Source of the DNA: Neurospora tetraspora
Taxonomy: Eukaryota > Ascomycota > Sordariomycetes > Sordariales > Sordariaceae
DNA length: 64,000 nt
NCBI RefSeq assembly: GCF_033439725.1
Contig: NW_026944391.1
Coordinates: 1,178,001-1,242,000 of the forward strand
Direction: 5' to 3'
The notes beneath the pieces were generated by a model. The model made no database searches, was not told where the DNA came from, and saw only the letters and a program-made list of their open reading frames with translations. Every line of letters starts with the position of its first letter. Position 1 is the stretch's first letter. The position numbers and the translations under genes were made by a program. Shown here piece after piece: positions 21,486-33,933 of this stretch.

Positions 21486-24400
21486 CTAGGCACCAAAATC
21501 CCAAACCTCCATCCCCACTCCACCAACCATCAACCTCCCCTCCTTGATAACCTCCACATCCCCAGCATCCGCCACCGAGCTATACTGGTTATCCAACAGC
21601 GTCACCTTGACCGGCTCTTCGCTTCCCTCCTTCCATACCGCCCGCCAAAGCTTCACTCGCTGGTCATTGCTGATACTAGCCACCTCTACCGCTTCACCGT
21701 CCTCTCTAACGGTACAAATGCCCGTCACACCAGCGGCATGCGCATCCTTAACTCTGGACCTGCTCAACACCTTGTATGTGTTGTCGGCAGAAGAATACTG
21801 AAGGTTTGTGAAGTGGACGGCATTGTCATCACCGCCTGTAATGACCAACCAGCTCTGACCCGATGACGAAGAGCGTGGTGAAGAAAGATCAAGACCCTTG
21901 ATACTGCTCTGATGGACCTTAGCCAGGGCAACCATCTGGTATTCCGCCTTCTCGGTCTCGGTGGTTGAGGTAGAAGAAACAGCAGCAGCAGCAGACCAAA
22001 CTGCCATGTGACCGTCTGTCGATGCCGTTAGGACCTGGATATCTCCGCCCGCGACGCGCAAGTGCCTAATCTGCGTCAGACAAGCACCCGTGTACCGGCC
22101 CTCGGCTAGTAACTTCCACTGTTGAGTCTCAGTCGAGTAGAGGTAGCTCTTGAGCGTGGAGTTACTTAGCGCCAAGCTGATAAGCATCATCGCTTGCCCA
22201 TCATCCCCATCCCCCCAAGCTTCTTGAACGTCAAAGTCGACAATCCGCAAATCCCCATCCGCTGACCGATCCGGGTATTTACTCTCGCAAACCACCGCCA
22301 ACGCCTCGTAGTCTGATTCGAGTTTGGTGATCCTCCACACGAAAAACTCTTCATTCCCCGCACTACTCAACAAATGCGATTCGCCAAACCACTTCATGGC
22401 TTGGATACCAGCACTGTGTTTTTCCAGTATCGCCAGCGGTTTGAACCCCCTTTCTGTTATTTCCTTCTTCTCAGCATACTGCCACAGTCGAATAGTCGTA
22501 TCTTCCGCCGCAGTAGCCAAGTACCTCCCCACTTGTTGTCCATCTGGTGAGTAAGAAGCAGCAACAGCTCTTAACTCCCTTCCGTGCCCTCCTTCTTTGA
22601 GGGTGCGCAGCGGAGGCGAGGATTGGCTGTAGAACCGCAAAGCGGAGGCTTTGGTGAATACAAACCGCAATGGGCCGGGAGCAGAGCCAGACGAAGGAAA
22701 AACGACGTCAAAAGCCCGGTGGCCGCCGCCGCATTCGACGGTTGTGAGCTCTTGACGGGTGGACTCGCTCCAGACGACAAAGTTCTTGCCGCGGAAGCCG
22801 TGGATGATGAGGTCGATGCCTGTGCTCCTCGTCTTGGTGAAGCGGGCGCCTTCGATCATACCGAGGGGAGGGGAGATTTCGTGTTGGAGATGCAATGTGG
22901 TTGAATCAGAAGGGGTAGAGGTGAGGGTGTATATCCTATACCGACCATCGCGACAGCCAGTGAGGAAGGAGGTCTTACTACCCGGTAGGGGAACGATGCA
23001 AGTGACTGCGTCTTTGGTGCGCGCGTCTTTGCGGGAGTAATCGAGGGTGTAAGCGTCGTCGGAGGTGGATTTGTAAACGGCCACAGCGCCGACGCGAGAG
23101 CCGAGGATGAGTTTGGAACCGCAGAAGCCGGCGGCGGTGGCGATGAAGGGGTTTACGTCGTCGCTGGAGAGGTGGATCTTGCGCGGATCGACGGTGACGG
23201 AGGAGGTGGAGGGTTCGAAGGTCATGAGGAGGGCGTGGTCAAGGCCGAGGACGGTGATGATTACTGTCCAGGCGCCGGGTTGTTCTTTGTGCAGAGTCTC
23301 TTGGGCGCCTTCGATGAGGAGGATGTCGGAGATCTTGCCGGGGAAGGTATGTAGCTCCTTGATCTCGTAACCATCTTCAAGGAAGAGGTAGACTTTTCCG
23401 CTGGAGCTGCCGAGGATTGCGGTCCCCTCTACCGGGCTCTTGACGACGTAGTAAGATTTGAGGTCGGCAAGGACAGTCTCCGAAAGGTGAACATTCTTCC
23501 ATGTCAGACCCTCGCCTACTGTTCCGTGTAAGAGCCTGCCAGAAGACGTCGTAGCGAGAAGCGTGTTCTCAGACAGAAACGCATACCGCTGGAACCCATT
23601 CTTCGTCGTGTTCTTCTTTTGCCCTTCCACAGGGGCGGTCGAGTCCTCTTCAACCCCCTCAGCGACCTTCATAACATCCTCAACCGTAAGCGTAACGTCA
23701 ATATCCCCGTACGTTTCCGCCCCCTTAACCACCGCTTGATCCCCAGCCATCGTAATCCTCCCATCCGCTCCTCCCGTCGCAATCAACGTCGGCAGCCCAT
23801 CACCCCCCGACACAGCCGTCGACCACATATTCTTGCCATTGTGACAACTCACAACACCGCAATTCTTCAGCGTGCCGAAAGACCCAGCAGTGTCTTGTTC
23901 ACCACCGTACCCCCTCTCCAACGCCTCCTTCCACTTCGCCTGATCCAGTGTTAAATCCCACCTCTGCCTCGTAGCGTCCTCACCAAACGAGTGGACCTCA
24001 ATCGGACTTCCATCTCCATGCTGCGTCCTCCCGGTGAACCGCACCTGCCAAATCCTCGATACGTGACCCATAGCCACAGCGAGACATCTCGCCTTGTCGT
24101 TTTGGTTTTCGAGTTTGACTTCCGAGTTGTTGGTGCCGCCGAAGCCGGTCTCTCTCGCTTCTGCCAAGGCCTTCTTGGAGTGATCATTCTCGCTAGAGCA
24201 ACCATTCGTGGCAGCAGCAGAAGTAAGAAGCTCCTTCGGCGAGGAGTCGGTAATATCCCATATCCGCACCGCCCGATCATCGCTGCAGCTGGCTAGGAGT
24301 CTGATCTTCTCGCCGCCGCTAGAAAGGTAAATCTCGGGAGAGATGGAAACACCGAAGATGGATCCCTCATGGCCGGTAAAGACGTAGAGGACTTCGAACT

Positions 24401-25205
24401 TCTTTGCCTCCCCTCTCCCATCAAGGTAATACTTCCAGACGACAATCTCGCCAAACACGGTACCTCCCGCCACCAGAATCGTGTTCTCGTCATCCAACAA
24501 ACAGAGATTCGCCGAGTACAGAATCGGTCGTGACGGCGAGGTCAACGGACCAAAGGTAATCTTCTGTGACGACTCGCTCCCTCCTTGGATAGAAAGAGGC
24601 ACAACCTCATTATGAGCCGTCACCAATGCTCCTTGCACCTTCCCCCCTCCCTCTCCCTCTCCGCCCTTTGAGACATCCGGCCGGAACAAAATCCCATCAT
24701 AAATCCAATCCGCCGCCTTCTCCTCTTTCACCCCTTCCACATCACTGCTCTCCCCCCTCACCAGCTTGTCAAGAGTAGATTGAGGAATGACAGCGACGGA
24801 GTTGGCGCCCCAAATCAGCACCCGTGGTTCATCATCCTCTCCTGCTGCTGACGCTGATGTGGATGAAGATAAAGGTGGTAATTGGGAAACGTAAAGACCG
24901 TGAATAGGCTGCGAGTAAAAGACTTTGATCTGCGATACCAGACGGGAGGTGGCGACGTCGTAGATTTTCAGCCAGCTGTCTTCGGCTGCGAGGACGAAGA
25001 CGCGTGAATCGGGGGAGTGGTAGAAGGCGAGGGCTGTGATGGGGTTTAGGACGAAGTTGTGTTGGAGCTTGGTGGGAAGCTTTGAAGTGAGAAAGTCTGT
25101 CTGTGGGGGGTGTTAGTGTGGGTTGTGGACGGAAGTGAGGGTGAGGTGAGTGATAAGTTCCGTTCTTGCACTGGGCAAAAAGTGTTGACGCACGTTTTGA
25201 GCCAT
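21486..25205 (-). CDS. WDR6/Rtt10-type WD40 protein, partner of the tRNA 2'-O-methyltransferase Trm7, 1208 aa
   Basis: WD40 propeller protein. In yeast (Rtt10/Trm734) and human (WDR6) the family activates 2'-O-methylation of the tRNA wobble position 34 and has endosomal-recycling roles. Model: a 12-nt first exon (25194-25205, MAQN), an intron of 93 bp (donor GTGCGT, branch CACTAACAC, acceptor CCCCACAG), then exon 21486-25100. The spliced frame is exact. The start is inferred from this mini-exon because the large frame has no ATG before TDFLTSKLPTKLQHNFVLNPITALAF. Repeats include FTGHEGSIFGVSIS..LASCSDDRAVRIWDI (about 240-290) and the family-typical MGHVSRIWQVRFTG..SFGEDATRQRWDL (about 345-385), then further blades to the C-terminus (YLATAAEDTTIRLWQ, VITGGDDNAVHF, ISNDQRVKLWRAVW). 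The length fits the family. Confidence 0.85.
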
Positions 25206-26507
25206 ATTGGGCTGTGTTGGACTGGAGTGTCCGGGTGGTCGGCTAGGTTGATTTCGATTCAAATAATCTCAGCTATCCATCCTTGGGGGTTTGTGCTGTA
25301 TAGGTACCTTGATGTCCTCTGGAAGGAGCAACCAATCCACCTCGGGTGAGGAAATTCCCAAGTGAAACAAGTGACTCCATTTTTTTTGTGCGCTTCAACC
25401 CTAACCCTTCACACCTCCCTAATTGCCGTTTCCCCCTGAACACACTCGTAAACAGTTTTCTGGTCTTGGTTAGATCACCATACTTCGAAAAATCTCTCCT
25501 TGAAGGGTAATTGAAACTGCTCTAACTGAATGGTGCATTGTATTACTTAAATTGGTGATCTTGGCAAACTAGAAGCTGGCGACAGCCATCTGCATCATCC
25601 CGGCCGTGATACCTCTCCTTTGATCTCGTCAGACAAGGGCAATGGACTTCGATATCATCAAGCGTACCGGCGCAAGGTTTGTAACAGGCAAACAACCCTT
25701 TAAACCCATTATTCTTTTCTTCCCAAAATTTCGTCCCTTGTGTACAAATTCGCAAATAGTCCAACCAGCGTGCAGCGTCGTAAAATGTTAATCTGCTCTC
25801 TGCGCTCTGCTCTCTGTTCACAGAACACCATACCCGCCGCAGCCGTGCTCAAGTTACACACACTACTAAATACTTCAATGGAGGCCTCAATCGTAAAAGC
25901 TTCCCGCGTTGTAGCAACTCTTTTGCTCTTTAGTGGAGCATTCAAGATTCTGACTGGCGGAGCAAAACATCCGAAAAGGCGTTAATGCCAAGCTAGGCGA
26001 GACTCTGAATATGTGCCTCTTGCAGAAGTGTATCCCGCTGTAAGCCGCAAAAGGGGCAATGAAAATGCACATAGGGCTCACATGTTGGATCTGAGTTATG
26101 CAGGGCGTACATATGTGTGTTGGAGCAGGTGAGGTGGTACCAGGCGTGATATGTGTGTGTGTGGGGATGTTTTGAGTTGGGCAGAAACAAAATGTTCTTA
26201 TCACACGAGAATCCAGTGCCATGTCTCGGGACTATTGTACGAGATGTCTCCATTCCTGGCTATAGCTCGAAACTAAATAACGATAAAGAAAATAGGTATC
26301 ATCATCCACCTTGGGCACACAAACAGCAGCTGTCCTGTATATGCATGGCCCGTCTTCCTCCAAATTTTCCCGAGTAAACGCCCTGAAATGCACCCATAAA
26401 AGATATCCCGAAGTCGTAAAGCGAGCAAATAACTTGGCTCGCTAAGAGAGTCATAACAGCACCCGAGATGCCCTTCCATCACCCCTCCACCCTTCATCCT
26501 CACCCCC
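25206..26507. other. Intergenic between the WDR6 promoter and the Sur7-like 3' end
   Basis: About 1.3 kb; no convincing gene on either strand. A GTGTGT-rich patch lies near 26110-26165. Confidence 0.5.
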
Positions 26508-27542
26508 TTAAACCCTCTGGTGGGAATAAGGCTCATAAGCCATAGAGGTATCGCGTTTAGCATACTGCTGCTGCTGGCTAGGATACCCACCACCAAAGCC
26601 CTGGCTCGGCTTACCATTGCCATTGGCACCATGGAACCCACCAACCGGCTGATACGGGCTGCCAATAAGCTTCTCGTTCTCCATGCCAACAGACCTCCTG
26701 CTGCTCCTGCTCGACCCACCAGTCTTTGGCGCGCAGCAGCAGATAGTGAACATCCAGAAGAAGGCGGACGCCAAAGCGAAAGCAGCAGCGACCCAAATCG
26801 TCACCATGAACCGCTTGTTGAACTCGCCTTCGGCGCTGTACTTGCCGGCAACAGTCTCGACGGCACCGACGACGATGACGGAGATACCAGTCGCCAGGGC
26901 GGCGAAGCCGCAGACGGCAACAGCGGCAATGCCGGCGATCAACCAGGTAAGACAAGAAACGACGCGCGAGCAGTTGGCGAAGATGCCGAAAACGATTTCG
27001 CCGACTAGCGAGACGAGGGCGATGAGGAAGACGATCTGGGCCCACTTGCTCGCCTTGACATATGTCTTGAACGCGTCGTCGACCTCCTTCGGCAAGGTGA
27101 TGTTCTGGCCCGTGAGGGTAAGCAGAGAGTTGATGTCATGCTGGGTGCCGTTCAGCGCGTCCTGGGCCCAGTTGAACTTGGCCTTGGTGCACTCGTGCGT
27201 GCCGTTGTGGGCCGTGTAGCAGTAGCCCCAGAGGGAGATCTGGTAGACGTCGTAGAAGCCGAGGAGGGGCGCGGTCAGGTTGGTGATGCCTCCGTCATCG
27301 CGCTTGCTGACAGCGTCCCTGCCGAAAATCTGCTGGACGCCGGCATCGCGGATGGCGGACTCGTTTAGGTTGAGAAGATTGCTGGCGTCGGCGAGCGAGA
27401 TGGAGAAGTTGGAAAGGTTGACGTCGAACATGTAGAGTGACTTGTCGGCGACGCCTGCTAGGCCTCCTACTAGGAGGGCTATAAGCGATGCTACTGTGAG
27501 CAGGAATGGCAGGGCCACACAGACTACGCGACCGACACCCAT
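26508..27542 (-). CDS. SUR7/PalI-family four-pass plasma-membrane protein, 344 aa
   Basis: Claudin-like tetraspanner of fungal plasma-membrane (MCC/eisosome) domains or, for PalI members, of the ambient-pH sensing complex. Four hydrophobic segments: about 5-29 (VVCVALPFLLTVASLIALLV), 167-190, 195-225 and 245-270. The first extracellular loop (30-165) has several N-glycosylation sites and the family signature FYDVYQISLWGYCYT (W..YC, about 95-110) plus a further Cys (HECTKAKFNW). The C-terminal cytoplasmic tail (about 275-344) is Gly/Gln/Ser-rich with ARG/SER patches (SSRSSRRS). Intronless; the ATG at 27542 starts with the basic-hydrophobic MGVGRVV. Whether it is Sur7/Fmp45-like or PalI-like cannot be decided by eye; the short tail favours Sur7-like. 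The Pil1 gene lies 10 kb away. Confidence 0.82.
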   Translation of the reverse strand: MGVGRVVCVALPFLLTVASLIALLVGGLAGVADKSLYMFDVNLSNFSISLADASNLLNLNESAIRDAGVQQIFGRDAVSKRDDGGITNLTAPLLGFYDVYQISLWGYCYTAHNGTHECTKAKFNWAQDALNGTQHDINSLLTLTGQNITLPKEVDDAFKTYVKASKWAQIVFLIALVSLVGEIVFGIFANCSRVVSCLTWLIAGIAAVAVCGFAALATGISVIVVGAVETVAGKYSAEGEFNKRFMVTIWVAAAFALASAFFWMFTICCCAPKTGGSSRSSRRSVGMENEKLIGSPYQPVGGFHGANGNGKPSQGFGGGYPSQQQQYAKRDTSMAYEPYSHQRV

Positions 27543-30500
27543 TTTATTGTTGTTATCGGTCCGTCGGCGACTTGTAGCTGTGTTCGGATCGTGGGATGGT
27601 TGTGACGTTGTAAGGCTGATAAGGTCGGGTAGAGGTATTTATTCAGGTCGTGCGGGGGAGGGGAAACGCGCTGGGTTAGGTGTCGTGCGTTAGGCTGTTG
27701 GCGGGGTGTTTTTAGTGATTGTTCCAGACCGTGTAATAATCGAGTTCCGGTGTCGCGCCAGTGTTGTGTTGTTGATATCGACTCGAGTTGAGATATTCGA
27801 GGGAAAATCGTGGATACACAGGAAGATGATGAGAGAAGAGAACAGTCCAAAGCAAAAGAAGGGCGATCAAAACATCAAATATGCTTTCGGGTTTGTTTGT
27901 CAGTTGGGTGCTGACAGCAGGTAAGCTGGAAGGATCTTCAGCTGGTGGGCAATTGTGGGCACCAAGCAACTGGGCTGTGTCGGCCGCTGGTGGCGCAGTA
28001 ACAAGTTGAACCTGTGTCGCTCACAGTTCCCGGGCCGTGCGAGATTGAAGAGATTTGGCTGTCATCACCGCAAACAGCTGCCTCGTCAAAGCCATTAATC
28101 GCACTGTTATCAAGCTGGGCATTACGAATGTGTCTTGAGCAGCCACCGTCCCTGATGATTTACTGACGCGTCGTCAACGTATCAGGTTTTATTCCGCGGA
28201 TTCATGTTTATCAATGTTGCCCTTTCATTGCCTTCGTTCCCAACACTGTTTTTAGAGAGGCAAGACCGCAGAGAGGGGACAAGGTGAGGTAGCTTTGATA
28301 GTGCAGTGCCCAGTGGTGAACCCTTTTGGCCTTAGCAATTACCCCGCCCCTCCACCTGTTTGACTTGTTTCCAGTTTGTCGGGACGAGACAGTTCTTGCA
28401 CCACTCATGCCTTCGAGAACACTGTAGTAACAGTCGCAATGATACCGTGATACCTTGAACGGCCTCCCAATAGGATGGAAAAGCTTCCAGGTTGGAAGCA
28501 CCTACACGTGTCCGGGGAGACATGTCTATTGACCTCGCCAACAAATTATGTACAACCCCAAGCCTTTGCACAGAACACAAGAAGCAAAAATGTGACGGCC
28601 GACAGGGTGTTTTCCTTTCACGAAAGTCAACATGTTCGTGATCCTTCAGAGCAGAGCATCGAACCGTTTTTGGCAACAGTGTGGAGTACTTGTGGCCTTT
28701 GGAGGAACGGGAGTCGAATGGTGGACATACGTACGTCGTCAACGTCGAAGCGAGGGGCTGGGCAGGGCTGGTCAAGACCTGTTTGATATTTTGATCGTAG
28801 GGCTTTGAAGTTTCAGGTTTATCAACCCTCCATCAGGCACCCAAGATGCTGGGTCAAGACGTCAGTATCCCGGCCTGTGGTTGGCCTTGTCGTCGTCGTT
28901 GACCCCTCCTCAGCACCCATCACGTTCTCACCACTGTCGTTTGTAGTTGTATGGGGCTGAGATCTGATATGCTTCCCTTGTGTCAGATTGATCAGTATAG
29001 CATTTGTGACGGGACGGGATGATAACCACCCATCCGACCCATCTCTTTCATCCATTCGCACGTATGGGCATGAGCCACCACCACGCATACGTCAGCCCGT
29101 CTTGCCCGCCCGTCTCTTATGATTCCAGACACAAAAGCCGGGCTCTGGAGTGGGCAGTCATGGCAAGACGCCCAGGTCTGGGCCTTTCCAACTCCCAAGC
29201 CTGACCAAGTCCGCGGCCAAGGCGACCATTGGTTCCGCTCCAAGCCACCGTTAAGAAGCTCGCCAGGGGCAACGGATGAATGTCCTCAACTTGGGGATAA
29301 ACGGGAAGGCTGAGTTATGGGTGTTCGTCCGTGACAAGGTCGAATGGAGTTCGTAAGGCAGCGAAGCTTTTTGGTGGTTGGGGCCTTGGGGGCGCAGCAG
29401 CACTATATTTAGAGCTGGTGCTCCGTATAGTGTACGTATTGCCCGTATTTACCGGCCGAGCCCCACCATCTGACGCGGCGGGAAAAGAGTGGGGCTTCAC
29501 GGCCGCCAGGTTCAAAATTCGCCTTCGGTTGTTTTCTGGATTTCAATGTTTCCAAACTGTCAACTTGCCCGCCTTCGTCGTCTGCCGACGCCCGACTCGT
29601 CAATGGCACCGCAAATCTTCAACCATATCGGATTCGGATCGCCACCCCCTGTCTATCGGCGTGTCGGCCAAGGTGGAGGTGAAACGTGGGAAACCTCGGC
29701 GCCGTTGCCAGCTCGCTCGGCTGAATCGCGTGGCTTTAAAGGTTCGCCGGGTCCCACTTGTCATGGCCGTTCCGTGTCGGCTTCCGGTGTGTCACTTGGA
29801 CGCCGATCAAGAAGTCCGTCTCCGTCTCTTCCGTGTCCCGGCTGTAATCACCGACGGCATCGCGCGGGTGTCCGAAGGGGTTGGGGTTCCTCACCTGAGA
29901 CACTCCGCTGTCGGACGTGTCTTGCATGTCAAAGACGGTCCAATATCACAACAGACCGTCAACAACAAAACACATGTCAGTCTGTTTACTCACGAGATGT
30001 CCTTTTCATGCATGTCTGACTCCCGCCTTTCTGGAGTTCGCCGTTCCTCATCTCATTGTTCGTGTAAAAAACCTTCTCGTCGACTCGTCGTCGGCCAGCT
30101 CGGCTACCACAGAAGAAGCTATCGTCGTCCGAAACATGGGCATTAACCTGAGGAGCCACGTTACGGACTGCTCTGGCCTGTCAACTAAGGCAGCACGTAC
30201 AGCAAAGCACCCACCGCCAGACTCCTCAAATTTGGATCGGCCGTTCAGGTACCGACTACCGAGAAATCAACCACACCGGCGGAGATGAGAGAATGAAAAC
30301 GAAAAAAAATTGTTGCGATACATACCCACCACGTCGCAAACCCATGTCCACTCAAAGTAAACACGTTTTCTCTCAATGGCCTCAACCTTTGCCCAAAATA
30401 GGAAAACGCATGGAAAACCTTGACGTGCCGAGTGACCACGTCTTCCTTCCTTCGAACCCATCCCCAAACCTCTGGAGAAGCTAGAATGGCCAGCCCTGGT

Positions 30501-33500
30501 CGCTTTCACCGCCAAGGTGGTCATGTGGACTGCCAGGAACTTTGTCTCAACCCAGGGAATTCCAGCCGAACGCAAGCGGCAGTGTGATGCGGACGCGGTC
30601 CTTGTCTTGTCTTGTTGTCTTTCGCTTCTCGACGAGAACTGGTTCCACTTATAATTTGTTTCCATGGAACTCCACCGTTGGGTTGTTAAAGAGAGCTTCG
30701 TCGACCTTTCCTGTCTGGTCACTGGGCTGTGACGACGATGGGCTGGAACGTCGAGCCCAAGGTTTTTCTGAATCAGATGCCGCAAATCGAAAAAGTACGG
30801 TCGCATCGCAGAGCTCCAGCCGTAGCGGCGGCAGCGGCAGCGGCACCGGCACCGTTCCGCTATCACATTCACAGGCACAAAGTGAGACAATCACCCGACC
30901 TTCTAACCTCGAGCAAATCGGCCTGACCTCCGTCTTCCCTTTCCCTGGACATTTGCATATGCTGGATGCCGACTCCCCCATTCTTTTCCCCTCATGTATT
31001 CCCCCACGAAAAACAATGATACACCAAGGAATCTCGTGAACATGTTACTGGGTGTAATATTCCAGACTCGTCCTGAATCAAAAACCGGACATTCCCGTCT
31101 GGGCAATTCTTGGTGTCTCCGTAGCATCAAGCATTCGCCAGTGCACTATCAACATTGGCAAATTACTTTCGCGACCAATATCACACGCATGAACCAAGAA
31201 TCCGCATTTTCACATTCGCGACGACGACAAAGAGCCCAACCATCACAGGGCCCCGCCGTTAGGCACCGCGATCCTACCGGCGAGCGTGTCCCGGTCCCCC
31301 CGGCAGCCCGGCGGGCACTAGGCTCCTGTAACAATCTCTCTGACTCCCCTGGGCCTGACTCCGTGACTACAGTACTCCCTGACTCAAAAATTGTATCTCG
31401 GTCGGTTATGTAGAGGTAAGAGGGAAAGAAACAATAACAATAATTGGAATTGAAAGAGGAAACAAAGAAACGGGTTGCGTTCACGTCACAGTTACAAACT
31501 GTTATCAACCACGAGATATGATATGTTTCAGCGGTATCCGTGCACAACTGGCACAGACGGAGAGCCTCAAGGGAAACTCCTTTGTCTTCTTGTCGGCTTC
31601 GTATCACCATTGCATGAGATCTGGAGAACTCCCATCGTATCTGCCAAGTCTGTGTCCGCGGAACTGGAACTTCAACTGGAACTGGAAACACTTTCACAAC
31701 TTTCACAAATCTTCACGACGGAACATTGACACTCCAAGAGGTTTGCCCCACTTCCTTCCACTTCCTCCACGCGCATCCACCATTGGGCTCCCTGCCGTGG
31801 CTCCTCACCAAAAGGGCAGTCTCGCACTCGACTTCCCGGCCGTGACCACCAGCGACAGACAGGGCACTGCAGGCATTGACTGCACTGCACTCCGCGTCCA
31901 CGGCAAAGCACAAACGAAGCACGTGCTCTTTGTGCCTCCCGTCTTCAGCCTCTCATGTCAACCCACGAGCGCTATCACGTCCTGGATCCCTATCCCAAAA
32001 TCATTCATTGTGGATTTGTGAGCTCTGGTTGAGGCTTGTTTCACTCTCGGCATTGAAACATTTGTGGATAGGCTGGCCTGTCGTTTCTTGAAAAGGTCTG
32101 GCCACCCTCCGACGGACTTTTGTGCAGTCATTGTTCCTGTCAGCTACCAGCGGGGCACCCGCTGACTGCAACTCTGCTGCGGGCGTACCTGACAGAGGGG
32201 ACAACGTGACAACCCTTTCACGTTCACCCTTTCCACTTTTGGATATAACTGTACACTACCTTCTCTGGGAAGGTTATGCCATAGCAAGCCGAATTGCCCA
32301 ATTGCTTTTCGGAGGAACAGAAAAAAAAAGACAGAGAGAAGAATCCCATCCCACTTTATTCATTCTCTACCAACCCTAAACCTATAACCCCAAAGAGACA
32401 CCTCTAGGTACCTACAGGCCTAGAGGTCACCCGTCCCCGATACGTACATACGCCCATATTACAATACGTTACACGTCTAGCGCTGTCCAGCATCTGCCGC
32501 TGATCCTCATTCTCCGCCGACCGCTGACCCGCCGACCCGCCGACCCGCTATCGTCATACAGTCTTTTTCAAGACGAGTCTTTCCACTCTTCCACTCTTTC
32601 CACATCTGCTCTCTGCACTTCCTCCCATTCCACATTGTCGGGAATCTGGACGCCAACAGAAAAAGAAGGGCATCCAATCAGCCTCCGAGTCAGTCGTGCA
32701 GGTTTCTGACCCAACATTTATCCGTTCGGGTCAAACCTTTAATCGGCCATCATCTCATCGTCGTCGTCATCGTCGCCGTCTTCACCATTTGCTCTAGTCT
32801 AGGAAATTGGAACACAAGTCGAAACACGTTGTACATATCTCCTCCAGACTCCTCCAAGCAGTCCAGGTTCGCCCCCAGACCCAGCAGATCCAGGGCCCCA
32901 GGCACACCGTCGACTATAATTCGCCATTCGCCTGCATCCGCTGCCAGGTCGAGCCAGGCTGTGCCAACTCGATCCCACTTCGGTCGATTCAGCACTCCAA
33001 CCCCCGACCACACACAAACCACACGAACCACACGACCGACCACACCAACGAACGTCGTCGCGAGACTCGGCCTCGATTCCAACTTCCCCATCGCCAAGTT
33101 CCGCTTTCCCAACAACCACAACAATCAAAAGCGATAGCGACGACTCCTAAAAAGTCCACCATTCGATCCTGATCCTCCAGTCCAGTCTTGGCAGATTCTT
33201 AGACTGGGTTACTGGCAAGTCTGTTGCTCGGCCTTGTCTCCTGTCCCTCGTACGTTTCCTTACGACAAAAAGTCCCCTTTCCCTTCCTTCCCTTTCATCC
33301 CACCCCCGCATTCATTGTTTCCCCTCTTCCTCCCTATCATCACTCCATCATTCATTTTTCTTCCTCCATCGCCGCGCCCTCGTTTACCTACCTACCAACC
33401 TCCACGCCGTCCACCTACGCATCACTCTCGCTTTGCTTGTATGACATCAACGCCTTCCTATCAATATGCAACGCTGATCCTCTAACCCTATCATCGTCCC

Positions 33501-33933
33501 CAGACCTTCCGACTCTTCCGCTCCCTCCTCCGTATCCTATTCGATTGCGGACGACTCCCCCGATATATCCTAACGCCGAGGCCGTTCGCAAGTTGGGGCG
33601 ACTAGTTGTGGCTCAACAGCCAAAATCACGTCTCAACGACTACCACACCCGTTCCGAGTCCCGCTAGTCTCAACAAAAACGGAGAAATCATCAGGACGTT
33701 GTTCTTCCACCGCCGCCCATCTGCTTTCCTGTCTCGATAGACTCTATCACCCTCCCTAGTACTCTGGGGCGCCCACGAAAACAACTCCATCGATTCTAGA
33801 CGGGTGCAGCGGTAGGCTGTGTGGGCATTCAAAGGCGACTCTGCCGGAACCACAAACCTGACACGCGCACACCGTCCAGCCCCTATACTTTCTCCTTTCC
33901 AGAGCTAACACCACGTTCTGACACTGAGAAATC
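27543..33933. other. 6.4 kb region without convincing protein gene
   Basis: GC-normal, not RIP-mutated. It holds the promoter of the Sur7-like gene at its left end and a strongly C/T-rich tract at 33240-33560 upstream of the PP-Z ATG that looks like a long promoter/5' leader. Open frames of up to 271 codons (29331-30146 +), 207 (30267-30890 -) and 185 (31149-31706 -) have unstructured, Arg/Ser/His-rich translations with no motif and overlap each other on opposite strands, so I do not call them. Non-coding transcripts or distal regulatory DNA could be present, but I see no direct sign. Confidence 0.5.
32400..32427. repeat. Perfect 9-bp inverted repeat with 10-nt loop
   Basis: ACCTCTAGG (32400-32408) is followed after ten bases by CCTAGAGGT (32419-32427). 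It could form a small hairpin or be a dimeric factor site about 1.5 kb upstream of the PP-Z ATG. Function unknown. Confidence 0.6.

Noticed and set aside
29331-30146. 271-codon open frame on the + strand
   Set aside because: Translation is Arg/Ser/His-rich without motifs, overlaps other frames, has no promoter or splice logic, and looks like chance in GC-normal DNA.
31149-31706. 185-codon open frame on the minus strand
   Set aside because: No recognisable domain and antisense to other equally long frames.
33224-33667. 147-codon frame upstream of PP-Z
   Set aside because: Pro/Ser/Leu-rich translation of a C/T-rich tract that looks like a promoter or 5' leader.
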